DNA of 64,000 nt from Limonium bicolor (GCA_023374045.1 CM041783.1:97251298-97315297), one strand, 5' to 3'; shown: positions 23,230 through 33,826, counted from the stretch's first letter. A program made the numbers and translations. Notes: generated by a model from the letters alone, not told the origin.

Positions 23230-24809
23230 TGCAGAGTGTTATTTCTGAGTGGTTTAGAACAGGTGTAATTTACATAAAAGAAAGAAATTAAAAACTCAAA
23301 TTATAAACGTCGGGCTGCAAACAATTCCCGGTCGTAGTAGTATAACGAGTGTCGTATCCACAGGGAGATTGTTCAATTTACCCTAGTCTTGGTAGTTACT
23401 TAAAAACTGTAAAAAGGGGTTTAGCCGGAGGCAAGCTTGATTTGTTGTTAAATTAATACAGAAATAATAAAAACAGTTAAAAGGTGAATTAAGTGATGTG
23501 GATGGAAAAATGTATCCTAGGATAGCGGGGGAATTTTCCTAAATTACTTAAACATATTTAAAACCTTGTCTCAATTATTTATTGCCTATTAGAGTTAATA
23601 ATTGTCAGTTACGAACTCTTAATAAAAGCCTTAATATTTTCCTGCTCAGTCCGGAGTGTAAATACTAAGATTAATTCCTTTGTGGTACCTAGACTATCTC
23701 AAAATCATATGTTGATAATTACCAAATAAATGCAGTCGTTTGTCGTGCAAAGCATTTAGCAATATTAGTTGAAAGGAATTAAAACAAGTTAAATGAGAGA
23801 AACAGGTGATAAATATTAATTACGTAATATTAGAAGTCAAACCCCCATCCTAGGATACAAATGAAAATTACTCAGACATTAACGGAGATAAGAAGATTAC
23901 ACAGATAGATTTTGACATTAATTCAGAGGAAGAACTGGTCTGCTCTAGCTCTCACTGCTGCTCTTCTATTTCTTTTGTTACTGCGTGAGTGTGGAATGTT
24001 GTGGTGTTACGGGAGGAAATTAAATGGAAGGGAATGGATGAGTGTGGTGAGCGAATTCTTCAGACTCCCGTCGTGCGTGGTGTGTATTATGCAGTTAAGG
24101 TGGTGGGTTTATATAGAGGTTAGGATCCGTACGAGTTTGATTGCAGAAGAGCATTGATTGCTTCCTTCATTGATTGCAGGGGACAGAGCGTGTGCAGAGT
24201 AGATGGATAAGTTGCGGGCGAGTCGGGCGAGTTGCAGACGACGACTGCGCGAAGAAGATACTGGTCGCGACTGATAATTAGTCACGGTCCTGTTGGTGTC
24301 CGCCTGCTGGTATGGCGGTAACTCCTGTGTTGTCCGCGAGATAAAGAGGCGGTAGCCTCTATGGTGACCGCGAGGCGGTAGCCTCAGTGTTGTCCGCGAG
24401 TTAAGAGGCGGTAGCCTCTGTGTTGACCGCGAGGCGGTTGCTGCTCTCACGTCCGCCTCCTTCACCGCCCATTAAGTGGCGGTTGACTCAGCCTCGTCCG
24501 CCCGGCGGTTGTCCGTGTGACGTCCGCCACTTAGGGGGCGGTTGCACGTGACTCTCGCGTGACTCTGTTTGACCGGCTCTACATTCTTCGTTATAAGTCC
24601 GTTTTCTGAGCCGTTTGCGTCTATCCGTTTGTCTCTTAATCTACTTCACTCCCAGCTTGGTTTTCCTCATGTTAAACCAATAAATTTGTGAGATAAACAA
24701 GAAAAACATAAACTAGAGGAAACTAACCGAAGTGGAGAAATGAGCAAGAAAAGTGCTAATATTATATATAAAATACACCTATAAATCATGCTCATTTGGA
24801 CACTTATCA
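23230..24809 (-). mobile_element. 3' LTR of the TR-GAG element
   Basis: On the plus strand it runs from TGCAGAGTGTTATTTCTGAG to GGACACTTATCA; on the minus strand TGATAAGTGTCC to CTCTGCA. It is nearly identical to 29310-30884. A TATA box, reverse complement of GTTTATATAGAG, lies at about 24108-24119. Confidence 0.92.
24313..24545 (-). repeat. GC-rich repeat array inside the TR-GAG LTR
   Basis: Variants of GAGGCGGTAGCCTCTGTGTT and GACCGCGAGGCGG recur five or more times, giving alternating GCGG and CCGC blocks that can pair. The array is present, almost unchanged, in the other LTR at about 30386-30617. It lies downstream of the GAG/TATA signals only on the plus strand; on the minus strand it is in the U3 part upstream of the TATA box. 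Confidence 0.75.
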
Positions 24810-24840
24810 CACCCCCACACTTATCTTTTTGCTTGTCCTC
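24810..24840 (-). other. Polypurine tract of the TR-GAG element
   Basis: On the minus strand GAGGACAAGCAAAAAGATAA then GTGTGGGGGTG directly precedes the 3' LTR start TGATAAG. Confidence 0.8.
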
Positions 24841-26007
24841 AAGCAAAACTACGTACCCTAAGTAGGGAATGCTCAATAATAACAAATATTATTATGAAGG
24901 GTAGGATAAAGAAGTCAATAGTACATGATCTTAAACCATTTAGAGGAGTGTGATCCATCACCTACTGGTGGCATAGGTGTACTCAGGGCAAAAATAAAAA
25001 TTAGAGTTTCGGGGTATGATCCGGAGTACTTCAATGCTTCTTTTAGGTGACTCCGAGAACTTTTACCATGGCCAACTTCTCTCAAGAATGGGCATTTGAA
25101 GAGAAAACAAAAGGAAAAATAGATTTATGCATTTGTTTCACTTTTGCACAAGAGATGAGAAGATAATATGTAGGCATCAAGCCCTTGTATTTAAGAACAC
25201 TCAACTCTCTTTGTTGGTTACCAATGGTGTCTCGCAAGTCCCTTATTTATTATATTTTTTTCTTTTTCTTTTTGACAGAGAAGCACCCCTTAGCATCCCT
25301 AAGAAAGAAGACAGAAAAACCCCTGAGCAAATAAAAATCCAACCATTTCAGATCATTTGGTCACACCGCATAAAAATGCTCCTCAAAAGTAATCAAAATT
25401 TTAAAATTTTTGTACATTTATGTACCATTTATCCCACAATTCATAACAATATTTATTCCTAAAGAGAACAACCCACATAAAAAGGGTCCGCGATATTGAA
25501 TTTGAACAAACGCAAGATAAGCAGAGAGATTAAGCATTTTAGCATAAAATGTCACCGAAAAGGGCACACTCCCCCACACTTAAATTGAACAATGTCCTCA
25601 TTGTTCACTAGAAAAACAAGGGAAAGATTCAGAAGGCCGTTTCGGTAAGCAGATAAAATAGAGACAACACATTGGTCACTAATATTCATTTAAGCATATA
25701 AACTCTCCTCCGCATATTTATTTAAATAAAACAAGTTAAAGAAACTGGTACTCCCCTGATTTTATTTTTGCTAGCGTGTTTTGGACTTCCCCACACTTGA
25801 GCTTCAGCCTCAAGTAGCGTAGCTTGGTTGCGGTGTAGACATGAAATTGCACCTGCATAAAACACTAGAAGCAACCATACTATAAACGGGGTTAAAAGTT
25901 AGCAAAAATAAAATTGAAGGGAATCTGAAAATTAAAACAGCATAAAAGCATATAAAAGATAAGTTCGTCCGGGTTGCCTCCCGGAAAGCTGCCCTTCTTT
26001 AACGTCT
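24841..26007 (-). other. Noncoding 3' region of the TR-GAG element
   Basis: No domain is readable in any frame. Two further polypurine-like blocks, reverse complements of AATTTAAGTGTGGGGGAGTG (about 25563-25583) and TCAAGTGTGGGGAAG (about 25786-25801), resemble the true tract. The first is preceded by the GAGGACATTG motif usual in Athila-type elements. This is where pol would be in an autonomous relative. Confidence 0.7.
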
Positions 26008-26945
26008 TTAGCTAGACGCTTTTTCGTTAGATCGATCCTGGGGGGTGGTTATGAGGAGTATCCAAAGCATGACTCGATGGTTTTTTGAGAGTCCACCTGG
26101 ATGCATGTTTTCTTTTCTTATCCCGCTCTTCGTCCGGGATTGGGGTGGTATCTCTGTAATAGACATGCCGTCTGGAAGGGTGATAAACAGAAGTGGGGAT
26201 GATGATGATTGAGTATCCCTCACAAACTTGAGATCTTTGGATTTGCTATCTGGAGATCTTCCTGATGCAAACTCCAGCTTTTCGTTGTAAGCTTGGAGGG
26301 TGATTTTCCCCTGGGCTACCCAAATGTGCACATCGGCTGTGGCAAGGAATGGTCGTCCAAGGATGAAGGTGTAGTGGAGTTCTCTTCGATGTCTAGAATG
26401 ACAAAATCACATGGGAAGTATAAGTGCTCCACTTTATGATAACATCCTCCACCACTCCGCTTGGGTAAGCTACTGAACCATCTGCCAGTTGCAGGGTCAT
26501 CTTAGTCTTTTTCATCTCCCAATTCCCAGCTTTTTGAAATGGAGAGGGCATCAAATTAATGGAGCCCTGATCGCATAGGGAGTATGGAAATGAGGTGCTA
26601 CCAATTGTGACTGGAATAGTGAAGCTGCCTGGATCATTGCATTTTGATGGTAGTGGTTTTTGTAGAGTAGCTGAGCAAGCTACATTGAGAGGTACCGTAC
26701 CGACTTCGGCCAATTTAGTTTTGTTGGATATGAGGTGTTTGAGGAATTTGGCATAGTTTGGCATTTTGGCAATGAGGTCTACGAACTGTATATTGACGTT
26801 TAGTTGCTTCAGCATTGCTAGAAACTTACCATATTCATTATCCAATTTCTTTCTCTTCTGGAGTCGACGAGGAAATGGTATAGCGGTTCTTGTGAGGCGG
26901 TTCTGAAGCTGGGGAATAGTGAGGACGCTTGGAGATGTCTTTTCT
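26008..26945 (-). pseudogene. Athila-type protease region, frameshifted and inactive
   Basis: The retroelement aspartic protease cleaves Gag and Pol. The frame 26845-26393 carries MPNYAKFLK, DPGSFTIPVTIG and the active-site region LCDQGSINLMP; the usual Athila form is CDLGASINLMP, so one residue is missing and another changed around the catalytic Asp. TLQLADGS and VEDV follow, as in the family. Frame breaks near 26390 separate this from ILGRPFLATAD (about 26370-26338), and the last readable part, ITLQAYNEKLEF, ends in an open frame stopping at 26008. The region has no start codon of its own; it would have been made as a Gag-Pro fusion but is now out of frame with gag. Inactive with high confidence. 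Confidence 0.8.
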
Positions 26946-28773
26946 GCTGGGGACTCAGCTTTTTCTTCACTATCCTTTTGGATGCTTCTGATTGTTGCGG
27001 GATGTGAATCTCGTCGGTTTTCTTACCGCTTCTCAAGGTTATCGCCTTAACCTCTTCTCCTTCTTCTTCAAATTCGAGCTTCTCATTTTCATAACCGGCT
27101 ACCAAGTTCTCGAGGTAGGTATTCTCAGATTGAATGCGATTTTTATAGACTTTGGCGGTGCTTTCAAGTTCAGCTACATTCCTTTTGGAAGTTTTGATTG
27201 CTACAACCCACTCTTGGAGGGAAGGGTGTAGTTCTGGAATTTTAGCTGTTTTAGCCACCTCCGTCTTTTCTTCATCGTGCTCCTTCACATAGATGCACTT
27301 GGCTTGCTCTCTTGGATTTGGTTCATTTTGGCTGGGGAGAGCCCCTGGCGGTCTTCGAGCAAGATGTTCTGCAAGTTGATTGAATTTACCTTCAATTTTC
27401 TGGTTGAAGGCTTCTTGTGCAGAGAGCTGGTTCTGAGTTATGGACATGAAACCCTTCATCATCTCTTTGAGTTCTGCATTTGGATCAGAAGAGGATGAAG
27501 ATGGTTGTTGTTGTTGGTGTTGTTGTTGTTGGAAACCTGGAGGGGCACCTTGTGCTCTGTAACCCATATTAGAGTTTGGTTGGGGTCGGTTCCCCTGATA
27601 GGCATTGGAATTGTTGTTCTGCCCTCCTTGGTTTTGATCATTATTTTTCCATGAGAAATTAGGGTGATTTCTCCAGGGATAGTTGTTGTTGATGTTATTG
27701 TTGTAGGAATTACCGGGGCGGTTTCCTATGAATTGTACTTCCTCGTACTGGCCTTTGCCTTCGCATTGATGAGTTTCATGAGGACCGGCGCATATGGCAC
27801 ATCCTTCTGTAGGCGGAGCTGACGATGAACTTGTAGGTGGGGAAGCTATTGTCTTTACAATTTCGTTTTGTGATGTTGTTAGCTTTTCCACCATCTTTGC
27901 AAGGGACGAGATCTGAGCTGATAAATGATCTGTAGGCTCAACATGGAGTAGGCCTGCTGCTCGCGGTGTTCTTCCTTTGGATCTCGTCCACTGTCTTGTA
28001 TTGCTCGTCATGGTTTCGAGAAGATCCATTCCTTCTTTAGGAGATTTCATCATGAAACTTCCTCCTGCAGAGGAATTAACGAGTAGTCGGTTCCCATCAT
28101 CCAGACCGTTGAAGAATGACAGGCAGAGGGATTGATCGTCAAGACCATGGTGGGAACATTTCATTAGCATATCTTTAAATCTGTCCCATGCGTCGTACAA
28201 CGTTTCTCCCGGCTCTTGACAGAAAGTGTTGATCTCACCAATCAATTGCCTCGTTCTACTGGTTGGGTAGTATTTGGCAAGGAATTTTTGGGCCATTTGA
28301 AGCCATGTGGTGATTGATCGGGAGGGAAGGCTTCGGTACCACCGGTTTGCTGAATCCGACAACGAGTGAGGAAATAGTTGTAGACGGATTCTTTCTTTGA
28401 CGTTGCCGGTTTGACTAAAGGAATTGCAGAAGTCTAGGAAGAGACTCAGATGATTTGGGGCTTCATCTGGGTTCGCTCCACTAAACTTGCCTAGATCCCG
28501 GACGGCGGTGATGTAGTGAGTTTTGAAAACCCATCGTCCGGCTTCTTCTGGTGTTAGTTCGGGGAGAACTATAGCTGATGCTCTTCCTTCGGTGTTAGGT
28601 TGGTGATAATCAGATAGGGCACGGTGTTCTGGTTGAATTGCATGGTCTATTTCATTTATAACTTCGTTATTGGCCATGGCTTGGTTTCTCAGGTTTCTTG
28701 TGCTTGTAATAAAGTGCGCGGGTTCGGGGCTCGGACTGATTGGTGGAGAGCCTCGGGTTCGAGTGTTTGGCAT
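26818..28773 (-). CDS. gag: Athila-like Gag, long open frame (651 codons)
   Basis: Capsid/nucleocapsid polyprotein that packages the element's RNA into particles in the cytoplasm. From the Met at 28773: a basic Pro-rich start, a Retrotrans_gag domain at about residues 110-225 (DSANRWYRSLPS, FLAKYYPTSRT, CQEPGETLYDAWDRFK), one zinc knuckle CAICAGPHETHQC at about residue 325, an Asn/Gln-rich low-complexity stretch (about 345-425), and the Athila hallmark AITLRSGK at about residue 580. After about residue 590 the frame leaves the family sequence: the continuation toward protease (PRRLQKRKKLDNEYGKFL) is in another frame, so a small indel near 26930-27020 gives an off-frame tail of about 60 residues. 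The start follows 517 bases of leader after the primer-binding site. Capsid and nucleocapsid parts look intact, so it may still assemble. High confidence in identity. Confidence 0.92.
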   Translation of the reverse strand: MPNTRTRGSPPISPSPEPAHFITSTRNLRNQAMANNEVINEIDHAIQPEHRALSDYHQPNTEGRASAIVLPELTPEEAGRWVFKTHYITAVRDLGKFSGANPDEAPNHLSLFLDFCNSFSQTGNVKERIRLQLFPHSLSDSANRWYRSLPSRSITTWLQMAQKFLAKYYPTSRTRQLIGEINTFCQEPGETLYDAWDRFKDMLMKCSHHGLDDQSLCLSFFNGLDDGNRLLVNSSAGGSFMMKSPKEGMDLLETMTSNTRQWTRSKGRTPRAAGLLHVEPTDHLSAQISSLAKMVEKLTTSQNEIVKTIASPPTSSSSAPPTEGCAICAGPHETHQCEGKGQYEEVQFIGNRPGNSYNNNINNNYPWRNHPNFSWKNNDQNQGGQNNNSNAYQGNRPQPNSNMGYRAQGAPPGFQQQQHQQQQPSSSSSDPNAELKEMMKGFMSITQNQLSAQEAFNQKIEGKFNQLAEHLARRPPGALPSQNEPNPREQAKCIYVKEHDEEKTEVAKTAKIPELHPSLQEWVVAIKTSKRNVAELESTAKVYKNRIQSENTYLENLVAGYENEKLEFEEEGEEVKAITLRSGKKTDEIHIPQQSEASKRIVKKKLSPQQKRHLQASSLFPSFRTASQEPLYHFLVDSRRERNWIMNMVSF

Positions 28774-29289
28774 GCACAGAAGATAACTTGTGGTTTTGTC
28801 AGAAGCTGCAAAATTAGTTAGTAAATAAAATAAGAAAGACAGAAATATTGGTTAGGCTGATAAACGTTAGGAGTTAGTATACAGGAAATTATAAGTTAGT
28901 AGTTAGAGACAATGGAAAGAAATGACAGAAAATTGAAATGACAATGGAAAGAAATGTTAAGGACAATGGAAATGAAATGTTAAGGACAATGGAAAGAAAG
29001 GACAATGGAACGAAATGACAGGAAATTTAAAGTTAGTAGTTAGAGACAATGGAAAGAAAGGACAATGGAACGAAATGACAATGGAACGAAATGACAATAA
29101 TATTAAGATGTTAGGAGTTAGATGTCCAAAGTCCGAAGTCAAATGTCCAAGTCAGGTCAGAAGTCCGATGTCCAAGTCAGATTATAAGTCCGATGTCCAA
29201 GGTTAGATTATTAACAAGATAATATTGACAGTTTATTATAATAAAACAGGTGAACTACCGGAAACTAGGGAAATTGATGGAATCAATCT
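28774..29289 (-). other. Leader of the TR-GAG element
   Basis: Untranslated leader between primer-binding site and gag start. Most of it is two minisatellites described in the next entry. Confidence 0.75.
28905..29210 (-). repeat. Two leader minisatellites
   Basis: Plus-strand reading: GACAATGGAAAGAAATG and close variants repeat about nine times at 28909-29096. AAGTCCGATGTCCAAG-like units repeat four or five times at 29119-29202. A 24-base motif, TTAGTAGTTAGAGACAATGG and so on, occurs at about 28897 and again near 29033. Confidence 0.85.
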
Positions 29290-29306
29290 CCCCGGCAACG
29301 GCGCCA
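29290..29306 (-). other. Primer-binding site, tRNA-Asp type
   Basis: Minus-strand TGGCGCCGTTGCCGGGG lies three bases after the 5' LTR end. This is the primer-binding sequence reported for Athila-type elements and complementary to the 3' end of plant tRNA-Asp. Confidence 0.9.
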
Positions 29307-29309
29307 ATT

Positions 29310-30884
29310 TGCAGAATGTTATTTCTGAGTGGTTTAGAACAGGTGTAATTTACATAAAAGAAAGAAATTAAAAACTCAAATTATAAACGTCGGGCTGCAA
29401 ACAATTCCCGGTCGTAGTAGTAAAACAAGTGTCGTATCCACAGGGAGATTGTTCAATTTACCCTAGTCTTGGTAGTTACTTAAAAACTGTAAAAAGGGGT
29501 TTAGCCGGAGGCAAGCTTGATTTGTTGTTAAATTAATACAGAAATAATAAAAACAGTTAAAAGGTGAATTAAGTGATGTGGATGGAAAAATGTATCCTAG
29601 GATAGCGGGGGAATTTTCCTAAATTACTTAAACATATTTAAAACCTTGTCTCAATTATTTATTGCCTATTAGAGTTAATAATTGTCAGTTACGAACTCTT
29701 AATAAAAGCCTTAATATTTTCCTGCTCAGTCCGGAGTGTAAATACTAAGATTAATTCCTTTGTGGTACCTAGACTATCTCAAAATCATATGTTGATAATT
29801 ACCAAATAAATGCAGTCGTTTGTCGCGCAAAGCATTTAGCAATATTAGTTGAAAGGAATTAAAACAAGTTAAATGAGAGAAACAGGTGATAAATATTAAT
29901 TACGTAATATTAGAAATCAAACCCCCATCCTAGGATACAAATGAAATTACTCAGACATTAACGGAGATAAGAAGATTACACAGATAGATTTTGACATTAA
30001 TTCAGAGGAAGAACTGGTCTGCTCTAGCTCTCACTGCTGCTCTTCTATTTCTTTTGTTACTGCGTGAGTGTGGAATGATGTGGTGATACGGGAGGAAATA
30101 ATGGAAGGGAATGGATGAGTGTGGTGAGCGTTCTTCAGACTCCCGTCGTGCGTGGTGTGTATTATGCAGTTAAGGTGGTGGGTTTATATAGAGGTTAGGA
30201 TCCGTACGAGTTTGATTGCAGAAGAGCATTGATTGCTTCCTTCATTGATTGCAGGGGACAGAGCGTGTGCAGAGTAGATGGATAAGTTGCGGGCGAGTCG
30301 GGCGAGTTGCAGACGACGACTGCGCGAAGAAGATACTGGTCGCGACTGATAATTAGTCACGGTCCTGTTGGTGTCCGCCTGCTGGTATGGCGGTAACTCC
30401 TGTGTTGTCCGCGAGATAAAGAGGCGGTAGCCTCTATGGTGACCGCGAGGCGGTAGCCTCAGTGTTGTCCGCGAGTTAAGAGGCGGTAGCCTCTGTGTTG
30501 ACCGCGAGGCGGTTGCTGCTCTCACGTCCGCCTCCTTCACCGCCCATTAAGTGGCGGTTGACTCAGCCTCGTCCGCCCGGCGGTTGTCCGTGTGACGTCC
30601 GCCACTTAGGGGGCGGTTGCACGTGACTCTCGCGTGACTCTGTTTGACCGGCTCTACATTCTTCGTTATAAGTCCGTTTTCTGAGCCGTTTGCGTCTATC
30701 CGTTTGTCTCTTAATCTACTTCACTCCCAGCTTGGTTTTCCTCATGTTAAACCAATAAATTTGTGAGATAAACAATAAAACATAAACTAGAGGAAAACTA
30801 ACCGAAGTGGAGAAATGAGCAAGAAAAGTGCTAATATTATATATAAAATACACCTATAAATCATGCTCATTTGGACACTTATCA
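29310..30884 (-). mobile_element. 5' LTR of the TR-GAG element
   Basis: Plus-strand TGCAGAATGTTATTTCTGAG to GGACACTTATCA, matching 23230-24809 along its whole length. Differences include TATAACGAG/TAAAACAAG, GTGCAAAG/GCGCAAAG and short indels near 29941, 30079 and 30130. Confidence 0.92.
30182..30193 (-). promoter_or_regulatory. TATA box of the TR-GAG 5' LTR
   Basis: Minus-strand CTCTATATAAAC is a textbook plant TATA box about 690 bases into the LTR, which would put the transcript start near 30150 and leave an R-U5 part of about 840 bases. The same box is in the other LTR at about 24108. Confidence 0.7.
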
Positions 30885-32579
30885 TCTAGATTTAATTATT
30901 TCTTAATATTTATAGTCTTGAGTAATAACTTAATATTTTAAGATAAAATCATTAAAAGGGATTATGATATAAAACTACATTAAACTATGATTAGGAATTT
31001 AATCTAAATAATAATCCTTAAGTTTCTTACAACTAGTTAAGCCATATAAATACATTTAATACCAATGTTCAGGATGTGAGTTTATAATTAAGTAATGTAT
31101 TTAGTAGTTAGAATTTATAAGAAGGTTTATAAATAGAAATTAGATACTTAAAATCTTTAAACCTTTGATTAGATGAAACTGGATTACGTAAGAGATTATA
31201 TTGATTTACCTTTTTAACACTGGAAATATTAGTGTGTCATTTGAATATAGGGTATGGGGATTTTCAGAATGGGTTATCTTATTACACAATTAACAATTTC
31301 ACTTATGAATCAGAATTTAGTTCTTAGATAGACTTTACCTTATGTCGAGATATAATGTTTATCCTAAGATACAATAAAGGAAAATAATTTATTAAGTTAT
31401 TCCTTTGAAACCTTGATCTTGTAAGTAATATAAAATGTATTTAAGACGTAGGTTTATTAAAATTTAGTACAAAAGGATTATACATACTCTATGGAGAGGA
31501 TGTGTGTAAAAATTAAATACTTGGGAAATTAAAATGTGAGTAAGGATACATAAAAAGGGTTATCTTAAAACACCTTATTATATAGGTAATAATTAAGCGA
31601 ATAATATACTTTGTGGATACTAAGTAAAAGAGTTGGAAGGGTTTGAGTTAATTAAATTTAGTTGTTTCAGGATGAAGAGTAATTGAACATCTTAAGACAA
31701 GATAAGTAAATGGTTATAATATTAAGTCATTCTAAAGTAAAGATAAAATAATTGAGTCTAGTAGTTGTCTCTAAATTCTAAGATCAATGAAGTTGTAATG
31801 AAATGCATCTACGACACTATAATTCCAATATACAGGTTGTGGATCTTAATTAAGTTAAGGGGAAGATTTAATCATAATGGATTATCCAGTAAATATTGAT
31901 AAAATACCTAATCATTACCTTATGGAATAATAGTATAGTATTCTAAGATAAATCCATCATAGGTCATAATACAATGTTTATTCCAAATTAAGAATAAAGG
32001 TATTGAGCTTAAGATTATCATTGAAATTCTTAGATTTAATTATATAATATAAATACATTTATGATATAGAGGTCTCAAAAGTCTTGAATGTGAGAATTGT
32101 GGTTAAGTATGAATAAAGTGGATATGAATGGACAATTAGCAAATGTTAATCGAACACATTCCCTGATCTTACCACCTTGGGCTATACAACGTTCTCAGAC
32201 AAGTCAAAGATTATACATAACATTTAAGTGAGGGCTTAAAGGATAATTGAGACTTTGAAATAAGAGTAAGGAGTTTATTTAAGCATAACATAGGCTACGA
32301 GTGGTTGATGATGGATTACCTTTAATATTCTTCAGAGTACTGTTGATTGTTTGCGCAAGTTGATTAGAACTGCTACAACGTTACCCAGGTACGATTTCTC
32401 GTACTCAGCTTGTTGTGTTATGGACTTTATGGAATGTTTTGGAACACCAACTGATCTTGAATGGGTTTCCGAATGAGACTGTTGTGTGACTAACTGAGCT
32501 TGATGTGACTAACTGAGCCTGTATGTGAAACTTCCTTGGTTATTGGTTCCTCCTATCTAGTTGTTTCACTAGATATTAA

Positions 32580-32870
32580 CTGCCTAGGGTTTACGCTTCT
32601 GCACTCTGTAGGACTGAGTGTTTTGGTATTGCTCTGGTGCAGTTAATGATCTAGTGGGGTAACTAGGAATATAGGAAAGTATCTGGTATTGGTAAATTCT
32701 TCCTTTGGACTATGGGTATTGTTTCATCCATGAGTCGAGTTTGATCAGCCTAATTGGGAATGGATTCTTTCTATTGGGTATTAATTGTTGAGGGTTTACG
32801 CCTCTGCACTCTGTAGGACTGAGTGTTTTGGTATTGCTCTTGTGCAGTTAATAATCTAATGGGAATATGG
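32580..32870 (+). repeat. Duplicated LTR module
   Basis: GTTTACGC(T/C)TCTGCACTC with TGTAGGACTGAGTGTTTTGG and a GTGCAGTTAAT-like end occurs at about 32590 and 32790, a 200-base direct duplication. Solo LTR 2 has it once near 49955, and a fragment lies at 6658. Confidence 0.85.
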
Positions 32871-32955
32871 GAAATGTTAATCTTGGTACTGAGTATGGAT
32901 TATTTATACTAAGTGGTGCACACACTTTTCACCGATGACTGAGAACGGGTCGGTG

Positions 32956-33115
32956 GCAGCGGAGGTCTGCTATACCTCGCCCTTTGTGGCAGCTGACAGC
33001 GGAGGTCTGTTTACCTCGCCCTTTGTGGCAACTGACAGCGGAGGTCTGTTTACCTCGCCCTTTGTGGCAACTGACAGCGGAGGTCTGTTTACCTCGCCCT
33101 TGTGGCAACTGACTG
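32956..33115 (+). repeat. 39-bp VNTR, four copies
   Basis: The unit GACAGCGGAGGTCTGTTTAC then CTCGCCCTTTGTGGCAACT repeats four times; the first and last copies vary. The stem GCGGAGGT/ACCTCGC can pair around CTGTTT. Because 39 is a multiple of three, the array keeps a frame open on both strands; that is not evidence of coding. Confidence 0.9.
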
Positions 33116-33826
33116 GCGGTGGGGGCCATCTCTCCCAATTGGTTTATTCCACTCTTGAGTATATTTTGTCTATGGGAATCATCTTCTAAAATGGTGGAGA
33201 CTTAAACTGTCTACCACGGGTTATGGATATTAATGTCACTCCTAGTCATTTGTGACTACTTAAGTCTTACTCTTTTTAACCAGAATTGGTTCTAACATCA
33301 ACAATGGATGCTTACTAACTATGTGGTGTGACTACTTAAGTGGACGACTTGGTTTGGAAGTTCTCTATCTCTATCTTTGTCTTGTTTTCTTTTCTCTTTA
33401 ACTTGATTGTTTTGAAGTGCTTTATCTCTGTTTTACTTTTAAGAGTTTGTTTTCATGTTACTGTTCATTTTGAAGAGTGATGTTTTATAAGTTGGTTTTT
33501 GGAGAATTGTACCAGTTCCATTCCAGGGAACTGACTCACCCCTCCCGGGGTGGGCTGCTTGGTTTCATCTTGCAGGTACGAAGTGATTTACAGGTGGCCA
33601 CGAAGAGAATGAGCGTTTGGGATGGGACTAGGTTTTGTGGAGAGTTGATGTGTTTAATTTCTATTATGTTTGTGTTAAGTTTTTCTCGAGTTCAGACCGT
33701 AGCTTTTGTAGATTGTAAGTTGTAATTGGTGAGGTTTGGTGCCGGGTGTTTGGAACCCGATGGTCTGTAATCGCCTTAGAGTTTTATTTCCGCTGTATTT
33801 ATGGTTAATAGGGGCGTTACACTTTT

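Larger units (their letters stand above)
23230..30884 (-). mobile_element. Nested Athila-like TR-GAG retrotransposon, complete, non-autonomous
   Basis: A 7655-bp insertion with two LTRs of about 1.58 kb, flanked by the perfect duplication TCTAG (23225-23229 and 30885-30889). Read on the minus strand the order is 5' LTR, tRNA-Asp-type primer-binding site, leader, gag, broken protease, polypurine tract, 3' LTR. No reverse transcriptase, RNase H or integrase is present; 1.2 kb of noncoding DNA follows the protease. This is the plan of terminal-repeat elements with a gag domain, which depend on enzymes from a relative. By eye the LTRs differ by about seven to nine substitutions plus a few short indels, so the insertion is young. 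Confidence 0.92.
20244..33821 (+). mobile_element. Solo LTR 1 (about 5.9 kb), split by a nested element
   Basis: Starts TGAAATACCCCTAAATTAA and ends GGGGCGTTACA, flanked by the perfect 5-bp duplication CTTTT (20239-20243 and 33822-33826). Its two halves are 20244-23229 and 30890-33821, each collinear with the uninterrupted copy at 45429-50851. No internal region or second LTR is present, so it is a solo LTR produced by recombination between the two LTRs of a former element. The terminal sequences resemble those of the 7940 family, which suggests a related Ty3/gypsy lineage, but the family is not fixed by any protein domain. Confidence 0.85.
30890..33821 (+). mobile_element. Right half of solo LTR 1
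   Basis: Collinear with 48205-50851 of solo LTR 2, starting at TTTAATTATTTCTTAA/AATTAATCATTTCTTAA. AT-rich to about 32300, then GC-richer with the repeat modules listed next. No coding capacity. Confidence 0.85.

Noticed and set aside
24109..30540. 118-codon open frame present in both TR-GAG LTRs
   Set aside because: It is the GC-rich repeat array read in frame; identity follows from LTR duplication.
32935..33189. Small repeat protein encoded by the 39-bp VNTR
   Set aside because: A 39-bp unit keeps all frames open once the unit lacks stops, both strands are open, and the array is inside an LTR with a different copy number in the sister.
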